Source: Phialocephala subalpina
Taxonomy: Eukaryota > Ascomycota > Leotiomycetes > Helotiales > Mollisiaceae
Assembly (NCBI GenBank): GCA_900073065.1
Contig: FJOG01000001.1
Location: forward strand, 3,612,625-3,676,624
Length of the DNA: 64,000 nt
Direction: 5' to 3'
Positions 32,990 through 44,809 of the stretch are shown piece after piece; the stretch's first letter is position 1, and every line of letters begins with the position of its first letter. Made by a program: the position numbers and the translations under genes. The notes below the pieces were generated by a model, which did no database searches, was not told the origin of the DNA, and saw only the letters and a list, made by a program, of their open reading frames with translations.

Positions 32990-34646
32990 TACACATCATA
33001 CAAAAAGTCATGTGGAAAGTGATCTTGTGCTCTTGCCGAATAGATGTGTGTATGGGTTGCATAGATTAAAGGAGTATAGTAGGAAGGCGGGGTTGGAGAG
33101 TGGGTGGGTTAAGGATTTGAGGGGTGGAGATGAGGGCGCGGTGAAGGTAGAGGGGTTGAAAAAGGTTTATATTTCATAGCGAAAGGAATAGCATTGCATA
33201 GTATAGATTCAATGGATGGATTTCGAGCATGGCGTGCTTATATGCCATGCCACCATCATCTCTGCTCTTGGTTTATGGAAAGGACTTCTGCTCTTGTATT
33301 CTAGCCTTGTGCATTTTGCGGTATTGATCAATAGAGAATAACATCTTAATTATCTTGCGTATGCATTTAAACCAGCGTTTTCAATCTCCCAACCTTGCCT
33401 GGACCTGCTCAGGCTAGGCTGGGCCGGGCCGGGCATCTGAACCAATCGATGTACTGCAGAACAATATTGTGGCCAACCAAGTAGAAATTCCTGGCAAGGC
33501 AGAAAGATTGTAAGCGTTGATTTAAATACTTCTTCATCAGTGAGCTTCACCAACAATGAGCCATACCAATTACCTACTCCAAACGTATGCATTCATGTGT
33601 TCCTCCATTGCTTCCAAGTGAGGCTACAGCCTCATAGCCATACTAGAGTCCGTCTTCCCTAAGATTCTAACATGGATCCCGGTTGGTGGGTTCAAGACGT
33701 AGGGCATAAATGCATGATGCAGGCAATCTTCGGTGAGTGAAGTGGGCAACGGTAACGAGGCTGTACAGACACTTCCATCACCACAATGTCAGTCTCTGAT
33801 GTGCCTCGATGATACCACGTTTCGCTTTCAAAAGAGGCAGGAATTTGAAAATATTGGATGAGAGAAGAAACCTTCTCGTGTCGGAGCCTCGTGGGGGCTA
33901 TCTTACTGTGGCGGTGCTAGCCTCTTTTTTGCTTTTGTCTTTCCGGATGAAGAGTTACTTTGAGTCGCAGTCATCGCAGCGGGATGGTCCGCATTTGTGG
34001 GACGTAGTCCGCAGATATAGCTTGGATTCTCCGCAAACCATGAGGATCCACGATGTGGATCTGGTGTATTGCTGCATGCTGGATTTTCAACCATCATATT
34101 AGTCGCAATTTTGACACCCCATCTTTGGAAGGAACGGCACAACATCTAGTATTGAATTGCCGAAGTTTGTTTTCTTCCCATGAATACTTGGATTAGTTTT
34201 CCTTCAGGTTAACGTTGTTGGGCACGTGGAGGAGTCCGAGGGAATGTCGGGGATAGTGGGAGGCACGTTGCATCAACACTTACGTGACAGTGTACTTAGA
34301 TTGATGGAGGAGATCACTCGCGGTATCGCATTTCTTTCTCCTTCTGCAAGGCGCTATCTAAGCTCTATCAAGTACAGGCTGTCCCAGTAACGTAAATAAA
34401 GAGCTTCGCGCGCACGTACAGTTTGCTAAGCAAACTCACCATAACCATCAACTAAATTGTACTCATATTACTCATCATCGGCACCTTCATTTTAGTTCTC
34501 TCCCGCGCTTTCAGTCTTTTCGTTCTGCTGCAACAAGTCAGCAAAATACCGCAACTTTCCCATGCATGCTTAAGTGATCACTTTCTTGCCTTTGCATTTC
34601 TTATATCTGAACGTCTGAAAAAGCCAGTAGAGGTTTTGGGAGGTTC
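32990..34646. other. 1.7 kb intergenic region, no gene recognised
   Basis: Several short open frames, none supported. No recognised signal. Confidence 0.35.
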
Positions 34647-35692
34647 TCACGACGTATACCCATTGTTTCCTGTGATGAAAACCACTTGTATGGCTGCAAA
34701 ACTAGAATCATTGTTAGATTTGGCTTCAACCACTCCGCTCTCTCGCCCAAGATGGGAACTCTGGAATGAGATACTTACGCAGAAGTCGCTGCAAAGATTT
34801 CAACCCTCCTTGCTCTAGTTGTCATAACTAAACAGAGCGCGAATAGTCCTGTGAAAGCCACAGCGATCCCAAGTCGATCCAACGTATTGGAGACGAAGTA
34901 CAAGATTACAATGCTGGTGATAGGAAGCATGGAAGCTATAACCGTGCTCAGGACATCCATAGTCTTTGCGATCCTTCCTTCTCGATAGTTGCAGATTTGG
35001 GACTCTGGGTCATCAGCCATGGGCTTTTTGAATCGTCCAAGGAATTTACGATGAAGGCATGGAATGATCTTGTTGCATAGCCATTGTGAGAAGGGATCAG
35101 TACTCGAGCGGCGTTGGATTGCAATTAGATCGTGCGAATTTCGAGGCGATGACCATGTGTCGTGGTCAAGGCCACGAAGGGGGTTGTTTCCCCATTTGGA
35201 ACGTTTTAACCAGCCAGTGAAGAAGTTAAGGTCGTAAGCTTTGGGAGGCTGTTGATTGGAGAGGAAGACTTGTTGGGCTAAGTAGTCATCTATTTCGATA
35301 TGCTGTTAGTAATCCTGACCAGAGGTCACTATCAGTGCAAACATTTAGAGCGTTTTGTAAGTATGGAGTCTATCATCGAAGAAACGACAATACGCACTGT
35401 ACTCTTTCAACTTTTCTCGGATATCGAGTACTTTCTCCCACTGCTCGCCAGAACTCTCGTCTTCTTCATTGCTCGACACAGCCAACGACCACCAATCTTT
35501 GGAGTGGAATCGCCGATTTGGATCGTCTTTATCTCGTTCCGCCAAGCAGTTCAGTTCGTCCTCCAGATGTGTTAATTCGGCTTGCAGATACAACAAGTTT
35601 TGCAAGTTTAGCTTGTTGAATCGTCGAAAGATTGCGAGCTCGCTATGGTGGCTCATGAGCGTTGCGATTTTGGCATATCCTTCCGAAGCCAT
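34647..35692 (-). CDS. DUF6594-family membrane protein
   Basis: Exons 35398-35692, 34779-35289 and 34647-34701 (minus strand), 286 residues. The N-terminal part is the DUF6594 landmark order: YAKIATLMSHHSELAIFRRF, then LNLQNLLYLQAELTHLEDEL, a charged linker, KEYNDYLAQQ and the WLKRSKWGNNPLRGLD region. The C-terminal third has two or three hydrophobic helices (VLSTVIASMLPITSIVILYF, LGIAVAFTGLFALCLVM, FAAIQVVF), so it is probably membrane-anchored with a cytosolic helical head. The family is widespread in Pezizomycotina and uncharacterised. A second, diverged member lies at 58387-59474. The first intron uses a GTGCGT donor, chosen because it restores the family's K-E-Y-N-D motif. Confidence 0.75.
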
Positions 35693-36311
35693 AACTCGCA
35701 GCCCCGTTCAAGCATAGTTGAAACAACATCACTGTTTCTTTGGGAGAAGAGGCCTCATAGATTCCGACCTCAAGTCGATGGCTCGAGGCTGTGTTGGGTG
35801 CCTCGCTGCCCGCGCGCCTCACTTCTGCCTTATAAATTGTTGCCCGACGTGGCACGCGTGGCAGCGCATTCTCCAATGGCAACACAACTTTCACACACCG
35901 GTGTGCTACTATGAGGCTCTGCACATTTTCCCATTTGCTCTTTGTATGGAGCGAAATTGTGGCAAGGAGGCTTGCGGTGAAAGTGAAGCCTGACCACCTG
36001 CAATGATTGTACAGAGCAGGGCCATCAATGGAAGCATAAAGTTGTGCAACACAGAAGAATGGCTTTTCTATTCGACCCAAGGGACATGAAGTTGAGGCTG
36101 GTGCTGGCGAGGCATTCCTCTTCGGCTGACTTTGACTGTATTGCATTGCATGAGATGTTCTGACGAACGCCCGCGGGAAATATCTGGATGCAACATATAT
36201 ACATAAGGCTGTTCATGATAACCCACTTCGACCATCTTCTTGCTTTCAAGAAACCTCTTACCGCTGCTAAATCTTTGGCGTTGCGGCCTAGTCAAGTACG
36301 AAGTCAAAAGA

Positions 36312-37373
36312 ATGCCTGGCAACAATCGACCAACATTTAGTCACGACGAGGAAGAAGAATTTGCGCAAGCGGCTTTGGACAGGGACAATCATCTCAAAAG
36401 AGAATATGCATACTTTGGATCTTACATGAGCCCACGACAGAAGCTGTGGGAAGAGGAACAACAGCGAAAAAGAAATGCAGCAGCGGAAGCAGGAGCAGAG
36501 TCTTTCACTGCATGGGCCCCTCAGCCTCCAACGGGAGCGTCGTATGATTACCAAACAAACGACGATGCAAGTCCTGAGCAGTACGCAGAAATTGCAGCTC
36601 AATATTCTCCGAGCCTATATTCGGAGTATAACGACAGTCCTCAGTCTCCAATTCAGGAAACTGCTAGATTGAGGGGCCAAAGCGACTACCGCTCTGGAAA
36701 TATGACAATGACCCAGGTAAAGTAACATTTCATGCTGGCACTACTCAGATCATGGCTAATGCGGATTATAAGCTTCGCACCAACCGCTGCAACATCGAAA
36801 TGCACTCGAGTACGATCGGCTGGCAAGGCATGAAGGCCGTCCTCGATACTGGCGCAGACGAGAACTGGATCTCGAGGGAAATCGTCGAGAGCTTGAGCCT
36901 GGCCATTAACAAAGGAGTAGTCTTCAGATATAAGACAGTGGATGGGTCAGAGCTAATTTCGGGCGCTACTGTCGCGGTCAGATGGGGAATTCAGGGGCGG
37001 AGCAAGACTGATGTGGCAGAGTTCCGAGTAGTCACGAATGGAACCGCGCCATTCGATGTTCTCCTGGGCAACAATCTCATTACTTCGAATCAGATAAACT
37101 TTAATGATGAAGAGAGGCCCCACGGTGTGATAGTGGGGCCAGAAGAGACGGTAAGTATTCCCTGCTGTGCTGAAACGAAACACATACTGAGGCAGCTCAT
37201 CATAGCAGGCGGAGAAACAAGAAGCGGCAGAGAGCAGTCAAGCCTCACAGCAAGAGATTAAAGCACTCAATGAGCAGCGCAAGACACAAAAAGACCGCAA
37301 GAAGGACAGATCTACGAAATCGTCTAATGCTTCAAGAGGGGGCTCGAAACATTCGTCGGGCAAATCAAAATAG
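36312..37373 (+). CDS. Retropepsin-like protein A, DTG active site present
   Basis: Exons 36312-36716, 36749-37150 and 37209-37373, 323 residues. Residues 1-135 are charged, Gln/Glu-rich and probably disordered or coiled (MPGNNRPTFSHDEEEEFAQA). Residues 147-250 look like one lobe of an aspartic protease: beta strand, MKAVLDTGADENWIS with D168-T169-G170, a flap-like region, and FRVVTNGTAPFDVLLG (237-242), the place of the hydrophobic-hydrophobic-Gly psi-loop of retropepsins. The C terminus is a basic, Lys/Ser/Gln-rich tail. This is a single lobe, so activity would need a dimer. There is no reverse transcriptase or gag around it, and it has introns, so it looks like a host gene rather than a transposon. 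First of three neighbours with the same layout. Confidence 0.7.
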
Positions 37374-38488
37374 CCATAAAGGTTCTCAAACCCTACGTTT
37401 AGTGGGTAACGCGATTGATTGCAAGAGGAAGATGTCTGTGTCATTTGCTGCTAGATCAAGAATCTCGTTGGCGTTATACTCTCGAGACAAGGTCCTTGAA
37501 ATTCCTGCTCTTGGAAGGAGACCAGGTGGAGTAATAAGAAACCACTTGAAATACTAAAACCTCGTTTGCGACACCCCCTATTGGCGACTTGACACTCTCG
37601 TAGAGATTTGATTAAATCCTATCATTTTGTGAAATAGAATCTGCAAAGATCTCAAGAAACACGTACAGCGGGGAAACACTAGCGGTTGGGTTCTTGTCAG
37701 ATTTTACAATACCGGCAAGGTGTTGAATTACGTCTGTTATGTACCTTGCTAACAACAAATCCCACATAAATGGTCTGTTTTTGTTCCTAAAAAAGGCTGT
37801 AGATCATCGTTCTACCTAGGCACTGTGATGATATGAAACGATCTTAAAGGACAATTTTCAGACAAAATGAACCACAATGGACAGTTGCACAGCAAGAAGC
37901 ATGTGCAAGCCACAGCAGATCTCAGGCATGGGAATTTGTACCTGTCGGAGATTGCAATCACTGGAAGACTACCGGTAGGCCTGGGACCCCTCGCCCCTTT
38001 TTGGGCTAGGATAGTCGGGACGGGTCTCACTGACACCACCTCCATCCCCCAAGGCTGTGACAGCTACTTCGTGCAACGGTTTGATTTGGCAATAGCTGCT
38101 TGAGCGCTCCTCTCACATATCTTTATGTACTTGTTGCTGCTTGTATGGACAATCAGCGTTCCCAACCTTCTACGGCAAGCTTCGGACACATGCAGGATCC
38201 TTGCATTGCTGCTGCAACTTTCCGGGGCGCATTGGCCATCGTCAGACACCACATCTCCACAGTACGCAACGCGACTTCACCTTCCTCTCACCCTCGATTG
38301 ACCAAACCCCAACTCGACAACGACAACGACAACTCAGCCGTATCAACCTACCCGATATCTACCAAGGCCACATCGAACCTGCCCTCGTCACCATCGACTC
38401 TACATCGTCCTAGGCTTTTTTCTGCCGCGCCATACATCTACCCATCACGGCACGTCACAGACACGGCCTCTCCAGCAAAGATGCGAGC
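37374..38488. other. Intergenic region between retropepsin-like genes A and B
   Basis: No gene recognised. The end (about 38280-38480) is a pyrimidine/CA-rich leader (cgacaacgacaacgacaact). Confidence 0.4.
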
Positions 38489-39474
38489 ATGGATCCCGAC
38501 GACCTCCTCCTTAACCGCTACGTGCGTGCCGTGGCGCGCGATAGTGTTCTACCCGATGATCCATCGTGGGACGATTTACAAGAAGAAGTAGTACAATTTG
38601 GAATCGCCAGGGCAAGATTACAACAGAGACGTATAGATGTCGTGAATCTGTTTTTCGAATTTCGAACACAACATCGCGATGAACTTCTGCGGCAATCAAG
38701 AGCGAGACTACTCCAGCCAAGGGATATGACTCCATCTTCATCAAGGAAAGTCAGAACTGGTGCTGATGAACAGCGCTCATCGACAGATCGCAAGATAGAC
38801 TCGGGAGTATATATGGATGAAGTATATCAAGACTCCGATACAGATGCAGACCAGGAAGAGGTGCCGGTGCCTCGACAGCCTCAACCAACCCTTGATGGAA
38901 ACAATAATGTAAGATTCAAATCCCAAACCCTTTACCAACAGGTCATGGCTAATGTATATTGCAGCCCAAACGACCAACACTCATGTCTATATTTTTGAAT
39001 CAGAAATGGGAGGGTGCAGCTGTCTCATATTGTCACGAAGATGAAAGCTATATCAGCAATCGAATCGTGAGAAGATTCTCCGTCGAGGTAGTAGACAAGA
39101 AGATACATGCGACATGGACGTTCGACCCCAAGCTAGGTAAAACACATCACACTCAATTCATTGTGATCGATGACAATGATCACGATGTAATTTTCGGCAA
39201 GCTGAGTGAGGACGAAGAATTCAATCGAGGCCAGGGAGTAGCATCCAGCGCAAATTCGGCAGAACCTGTTCTTGGTAGGTGCACTTTCGTCCAAACTTCT
39301 TTCAGACATTGTTGACTCTTTGCAGGCTCTTGTGCCGACCCGGCAACGGCCTCAAAGAGAAGAGTGACTGAGGACTGGGTCGACAAGTCTCATCCACAAG
39401 AAACGAAGATGCTGACAGATTTGATCGTGCAACTGGCGCACCGGATTTACATGAGAGACAACAGGCCACCCTAG
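38489..39474 (+). CDS. Retropepsin-like protein B, catalytic motif replaced
   Basis: Exons 38489-38908, 38965-39274 and 39326-39474, 292 residues. The N-terminal half is helical (DDLLLNRYVRAVARDSVLPD, DVVNLFFEFRTQHRDELLRQ), with an acidic linker. From residue 141, after an intron at the same relative place as in protein A, the fold repeats: GAAVSYCHEDESYISNRIV aligns with GMKAVLDTGADENWISREIV of A, and TQFIVIDDNDHDVIFG aligns with FRVVTNGTAPFDVLLG. The Asp-Thr-Gly triad is therefore Y-C-H-E-D (residues 162-166), so ordinary aspartic protease chemistry is not expected. A short helical tail (TDLIVQLAHRIYMRDNRPP) ends it. Function unknown. Confidence 0.65.
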
Positions 39475-40259
39475 TCTTTGCAAGGGGATATTTATATCAG
39501 AAAACCTGTCTTTCAGGCTCTGTTGAATGGTACTGCTTCCGTGGCTCTGCAAGCCTACATGCTTGGGCGGCGCGGGGCACAGAGAGAATCGTCACTGGTG
39601 CGTATGTGGTGCCAGCGACCTCGACGAGCGTTCATGCTTCGAGCTTTATGGTCAAGACTCAGGAGCGACATACAGGCGCAGATTGTCCACGTACATGGTA
39701 TTATCACCCGGCTCTTTTGCTTTGCAAGTCGCCACTGATATGGGTGAGCATTGGCAGATTATCCCTTTTTTCTATTATCTCGACAGAAGACCCGACTCCA
39801 AGATATACAGGAACCTGTGAGGCTATGGGAAGCTGGGGAGCGTATACGATTAGAAAGCTATGCTGCTGCATCGCATTGGGGCTCTTCTTGGGGGCTGATC
39901 TGAGCTAAATCTGTGATTAGACGTTTGAGGGTAGCTGTAGCAAGGTTAACCTGAATGAGGCTGCGAAGCGAGGACGCCTGCATCGTCCATTGCAACAAGT
40001 CTGCCAATCCAGACACCACGACCTGTCTACGAAACACGATCTGCCAGCATACCTCGAATCCATTACACTACCATCTAAAAGCAATGCCCTAAAGTTCTTA
40101 CATCAGATGATCGAATGAGCAACGTGGCGGTCGTACGACACAGTCTCTGCACTTGAACCAGATTGCGACCGGTGCTCAGAACACCGAAGCAAAGCTCTCA
40201 ACCACGCTTCAATAGTCATCGACGGCTTGCGACTGCAAAAATAAACACCTACTGGTCGC
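39475..40259. other. Intergenic region between retropepsin-like genes B and C
   Basis: Short frames of 80-100 codons without motifs; probably the leader of gene C and untranslated DNA. Confidence 0.35.
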
Positions 40260-41182
40260 ATGATTATGGATATTGGCATAATCGACTCTGCCATCCGGCA
40301 GATGGTGAAAGATGATCGGCTTGCAGAGCGACCGTCCTGGGTACAATTGAAACACGCCATCATCTCCAGCTGCACCCCGATTTCATCAGAAACAGTCGAT
40401 GAGTGGCGAGGACATATTGTTAAGCGGTTCATGGACTGCAAATACAAACAGATGCAACAACACGAGCTTCAGCTGCTCGACTCGCAGATGTCGGGTGCGC
40501 CGTGCAGACCACCAACTCCCCCGAACACCGATCTGTCAACAACTCTGAGAAGTACAAACATAGCGGACAGATTTGAGCCAACACTCGACGAGAAAACCAC
40601 CGTACGTCTCTCCTATCAGCGCTTATACCATAGATGATGTGCACCAACTAACAGACAACATAGGCTGAGAATCCCTGCATCATGTCCATATACCTCGACT
40701 CGAAAATTGCATGGGCTGGAGCGGCGATGAAATACTGTCTGGAGGATGACAGCTACATCAGTTCCCGAATAGTTACGAGACATAGGCTCCGCGTCCAGGA
40801 CGGCTACACGATGTTGACCTGGAGACCAATGGACAGTCCGAAGACGTATATGACTCGCTTTACGGTGGTCGACGGTCTGTCGTGCGACTTCATGCTTGGG
40901 AGTAAGAGTACCGATATGGATTACAATCAATCCGCCAGTACTCGCGATAAATATGCTTCTAGTATGTACTTGCGGGAATTCAACTACAGCTTCACTAATG
41001 TTGCCGACGCAGGCCCACTCAACATCTACGACATTCCTCAATCGCAAGCAATGCCGAGATCTCCCAATTACATATTCGACAACCCGATGCCTAACAACGA
41101 CATTCTCGGTGAACTCATTCTCGGGGTGGCGAAGGCTATACAAAGAGAACCACGGCAGCATCAGCAATGCTTCTCGCATTGA
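40260..41182 (+). CDS. Retropepsin-like protein C, catalytic motif replaced
   Basis: Exons 40260-40601, 40664-40961 and 41013-41182, 269 residues. Same architecture as B: a helical N terminus (IDSAIRQMVKDDRLAERPSW, VKRFMDCKYKQMQQHELQLL), a Pro/Thr-rich linker, then MSIYLDSKIAWAGAAMKYCL followed by EDDSYISSRIV (Y138-C139-L140-E141-D142 in the DTG position) and TRFTVVDGLSCDFMLG. B and C are clearly closer to each other than to A: they share MSI(F/Y)L, GAA, YCxED and SYIS-x-RIV. The second intron (51 nt) is in frame, so a form retaining it is possible; I removed it because B has an intron at the same place. The tail matches B loosely (ELILGVAKAIQREPRQ). Confidence 0.65.
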
Positions 41183-42560
41183 GACCAAGGTCAACTGGGC
41201 AGGGCCAGGAGCTTACCTAGGCTTATGTTGTCCAGCGCAAAGATGTGAACACATCGTACTATAAGGTACTCCGTGTAAAGACCTTCCGAGCGTTACTAGG
41301 ATAAGTTCACGATTCCTCCTTCAGTCATGTAGCTGTCCACACGTTCATTCTCTTCTATGGCATGCAATATCCAGGATTCCGGTTACTACAGCCTGTTTTG
41401 GAGCCTCTCGAGTTCATCACATCAAGAATAGGTTTGGGGCTTTTCGGCGACTAAATATCATGTCTAAGTCGTGGGTGTGACGGTGGCAGACGGAAACGAG
41501 GGAAGACGAAGGAAGGGGACGAGGATGAAGGAGATAGTGTGGTACTATGTGCTGCATGAGAGGAGCGATGGGGAAAGTACGGGATTTGGGCGAGCAAGAT
41601 TGTTTCACGAACTTGACTGTCACTTCCCAGTTTGTAGCACAAAGCGCAAGGCGAAAGTTTCTAATTTGACAACCTGGGTGCAATGCTGCGAGTCCTGCGA
41701 AAATGTGCAAACGCACACAACCCACATCGACAATGCTGATCGATTCGACTGGGCGGGAAAGCATTGCACCGGGACCAATAGGTTCACCTCGAACGAACTT
41801 AAATCTGTTCATTGGTTACACGTGCCAGGAATATGCATGGAGCATACATTCGCCAAATCATTTCAGCCTGGTTTTCTTCCACGCCTTCATCGTCACGGCC
41901 CGCTTTAGTTAGGCCTTCGTCCTTTATAGCCCCAAGTACGAGCACAAGAATATCTTACAGTCCGATGCGTCGCTATTCGATTAGAAACTCGCGGGTAGAC
42001 TCTTCATACTGCCGTCAGGCTGGAAGTGGGGAAGTTGGGATGCCGGGACGAACACTCATGACTTATCCCAGGACAAGTGTCCCTTTCAGAGATAGAAACC
42101 TCATTGCGAAGATGTGGAATGTGGAGGAGTCAAGCTCTGAGTCTGCGCTTTCCGGTCTCCAAGTTTGTTCTCTCACTTGCTAGTCTTTTCTGCAAGTGGC
42201 GAATCGCAATTGTAAGAAAGCTAACTTAGTAATTTAAAGTTGGGAGCTTCTCGTTGAAGTATGCAGCATATCGTGGACACTGTCTGTGTGAGATGCCAAA
42301 TAGATCTGATTGATTCCTATAAAAAGAAAAGAAAGGACAGGATATAATACACGTAAAATGAGGATCAATAAACGGACCCACTTATCATCTGATAGTCTGC
42401 CACTATGATCCTGATCGCGTAGACGTACATTTTCTCCTCAACTCTTCAATTGGAAGAAAGGCGAGTTTAGGATTAAAGATCCTCGGCGTATTCCCAATCT
42501 TTTATCGAAGGAAATCTGGCTCGACCGACTTGGAGGCGGAATTTTATTGAGGACGGGCTC
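41183..42560. other. Intergenic region, no gene recognised
   Basis: Open frames up to 145 codons occur on both strands but show no family features. From about 42440 the sequence may be the decayed front of the vWA gene. Confidence 0.35.
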
Positions 42561-42776
42561 TTCCCAACACTCAGCACGTACTTAGATACCTACTTCAAGA
42601 ATCGCAACAAGTTCCGAGCCGCATCTCATAACCGAGAAAGACCGCCCAAAGCCCCCAAGAAGTTGAACATCATGGTCATCACCGATGGTGAGGCTGCGGA
42701 TACCGAGCAAGCGGAAGAGACAATCGTGGCAACTGTGAAGTATCAGTTGCGGAAGTGGTCAGGGCAAAAGGAATAG
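42561..42776 (+). pseudogene. Fragment of a vWA-domain protein gene
   Basis: The frame reads YLDTYFKNRNKFRA, then PPKAPKKLNIMVITDGEA and AEETIVATVKYQLRKW before a stop. K-K-L-N-(I/V)-(M/I)-V-(I/L)-T-D-G-(E/A) is the central strand and Asp-Gly turn of von Willebrand factor A domains in fungal proteins. The MIDAS start (DxSxS) should lie upstream, but that part is not readable. A stretch at 43020-43056 plus 44222 onward may be its C-terminal end. Confidence 0.5.
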
Positions 42777-43058
42777 TATTGATGCAAAATCTGCCCTTCT
42801 AGCTAAGTGGAAATGTCTCCCTAATATAGTGCTCTTACTAGCACATCCGGATCAGGCCAAGTTCCCTAGTGAAACGATGCGTAACTGATGATGCGGCTTC
42901 ATGCCAACATATCCCGATTTCCCCACCGCATTGTCACCACTGCCACTGATTACGAGTCCTTAACTGATATGAAGGAGCTTACTGAGCTCAAAACGTACTC
43001 GATCTTTTATTTCAGAAAAGATCGGTGCAGATTCTTCTCGGTGCAATGTCAAGAGATA

Positions 43059-44219
43059 AGTTGGAACCCCCCCCCCCCCCACTTTGGGCCACCCTTTACC
43101 TTAGGCCACCTTTTACACCAAAAATACCGATTTTTAGCTTTTGTTATCTCCACGAATAATTATTATAAATACTTAAAATCAATTATTTAAAATTTGAATT
43201 TTTTATATAAAAATTAAAAGATCAATTAATTTCTTTTTAAATTTGGATTATATAATATTTTTTTAATAAAACTTAAAAAAAATTATATATTAATTATATA
43301 TATATATTTTTTTAATATAATATCCATTAATAAAAATTATACTTTATTATATAAAGATTCGAATTATAAAATTTTATAAAAAATTACTAATTAGTTTAAT
43401 TTTTATTAAATATTAAAAATATATATATATAAGTTTTTATTATTATTAATAAAAACCCTTAAATATTTAATACTTATTAATATACTTATATAATGAATAC
43501 AAATATAAATTTTTATTATAATATAATAATAATTATAAAAGTTATTAGAAATATTTAAAAACTTAAAATTTATATATAAATTATATAAGAAATTATTTTT
43601 TGATTTTCGAGATTTAATTAAAAAGTTTAAAAAAGTTTAAATCAAAAAAGCGAAATTTTGCGNNNNNNNNNNNNNNNNNNNNNNNNNNNNNNNNNNNNNN
43701 NNNNNNNNNNNNNNNNNNNNNNNNNNNNNNNNNNNNNNNNNNNNNNNNNNNNNNNNNNNNNNNNNNNNNNNNNNNNNNNNNNNNNNNNNNNNNNNNNNNN
43801 NNNNNNNNNNNNNNNNNNNNNNNNNNNNNNNNNNNNNNNNNNNNNNNNNNNNNNNNNNNNNNNNNNNNNNNNNNNNNNNNNNNNNNNNNNNNNNNNNNNN
43901 NNNNNNNNNNNNNNNNNNNNNNNNNNNNNNNNNNNNNNNNNNNNNNNNNNNNNNNNNNNNNNNNNNNNNNNNNNNNNNNNNNNNNNNNNNNNNNNNNNNN
44001 NNNNNNNNNNNNNNNNNNNNNNNNNNNNNNNNNNNNNNNNNNNNNNNNNNNNNNNNNNNNNNNNNNNNNNNNNNNNNNNNNNNNATTATATTTTAAATTT
44101 AAAATATATTATATATTAATTTTTAAATAATTTTATTAATTATTCGTAGAAATAATAAAGGTTGAAAATCGGTATTTTTGGAATAAAAGGTGGCCCAAAG
44201 TAAAGGGGAGGTTCCAACT
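43059..44219. mobile_element. TA-flanked inverted-repeat element, 1161 bp including an assembly gap
   Basis: The left end agttggaacccccccc... and the reverse complement of the right end agttggaacctcccctttac pair. They continue together through actttgggccacc, a CTTTTA word, CCAAAAATACCGATTTT and, after a few differences, ACGAATAATT: about 90 bp of imperfect inverted repeat. TA lies at 43057-43058 and 44220-44221. The left arm carries a run of about 16 C. The inside is AT-rich and partly unknown (N). No transposase is seen. Same family pattern as 32233-32989. Confidence 0.8.
43663..44084. other. Assembly gap (422 N)
   Basis: A run of N inside the AT-rich core of the inverted-repeat element. 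Confidence 0.99.
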
Positions 44220-44474
44220 TATTGATTTGGAGGTGATAAAGGGTCTTGGGGGAACGACTATTACCTCGCGATCGACTATTCTTCCAGTACTTGTCCCATC
44301 AATGGAGTGTGCAGGAGCTATCATTGAAGTGCCAAAAAGACTCCATCACGTGGGCCTTGTAGTGCCGATTCACGAACGAACCAATAAAGAGGGCGTTGGA
44401 GTTTGGGAATTCGAGACATTTGGGAGGATACGAGGTGAATATATTGGAGCTCTCCCAAAAGGCTACTTCACGTT

Positions 44475-44798
44475 TCAGATTTGTATCGAATTATTAACGC
44501 AGTGGAATATCACAGAAAACAGCAAGCACCAATTGCCCTTAGGTCCCGAAATCCCACTCGCCATCCCATCAAAGAAGCTCGAAGTCTTGCAATTGAACCT
44601 CATCCTATCAAGAGTAGCAATCGCCCTTTCAAATATAATACCGTCAAGATAAATATCTCCAATAACCTCGAAATAACTATCCATTAGACGAAGCACCATT
44701 AGAACCGAATAGCCCCCCAGAAGAATACAAACCATATCTCCTTCCTTCATATGCTCTTGATAAGGAGCCCATCCCACGAAGCCATACTTCGTCACCAC
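44475..44798 (-). pseudogene. C-terminal fragment of a HET-domain protein gene
   Basis: The minus-strand frame contains GFVGWAPYQEHMKEGDMVCI and LLGGYSVLMVLR, then YFEVIGDIYLDGIIFERAIA. The pattern G-(Y/F)-(V/I)-G-x-A-P-(x)n-G-D-x-(V/I)-C-(I/V)-L-G-G-x-x-V-P/L-x-(V/I)-L-R followed by Y-x-x-(I/V)-G-(E/D)-x-Y-(V/L)-x-G-I is the standard C-terminal end of fungal HET proteins. The HET domain itself, expected upstream (beyond 44800), is missing; AT-rich DNA lies there. Confidence 0.7.
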
Positions 44799-44809
44799 AA
44801 AATTACCTT

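Larger units (their letters stand above)
43010..44470 (+). pseudogene. Coding-like stretch interrupted by an inverted-repeat element
   Basis: Skipping the element at 43059-44219 and one TA copy, the frame continues without a stop from VQILLGAM through SRDIDLEVIKGL and on to about 44650. The first part resembles the end of fungal vWA proteins (an ILLGAMSRDID-like C-terminal helix). What follows (IIEVPKRLHHVGLVVPIHER, GVWEFETFGRIRGEYIGAL) I do not recognise. Upstream, the frame is lost before about 43010. Confidence 0.4.

Noticed and set aside
43658..44119. Open frame of 153 codons
   Set aside because: It exists only because the assembly gap of N contains no stop codons.
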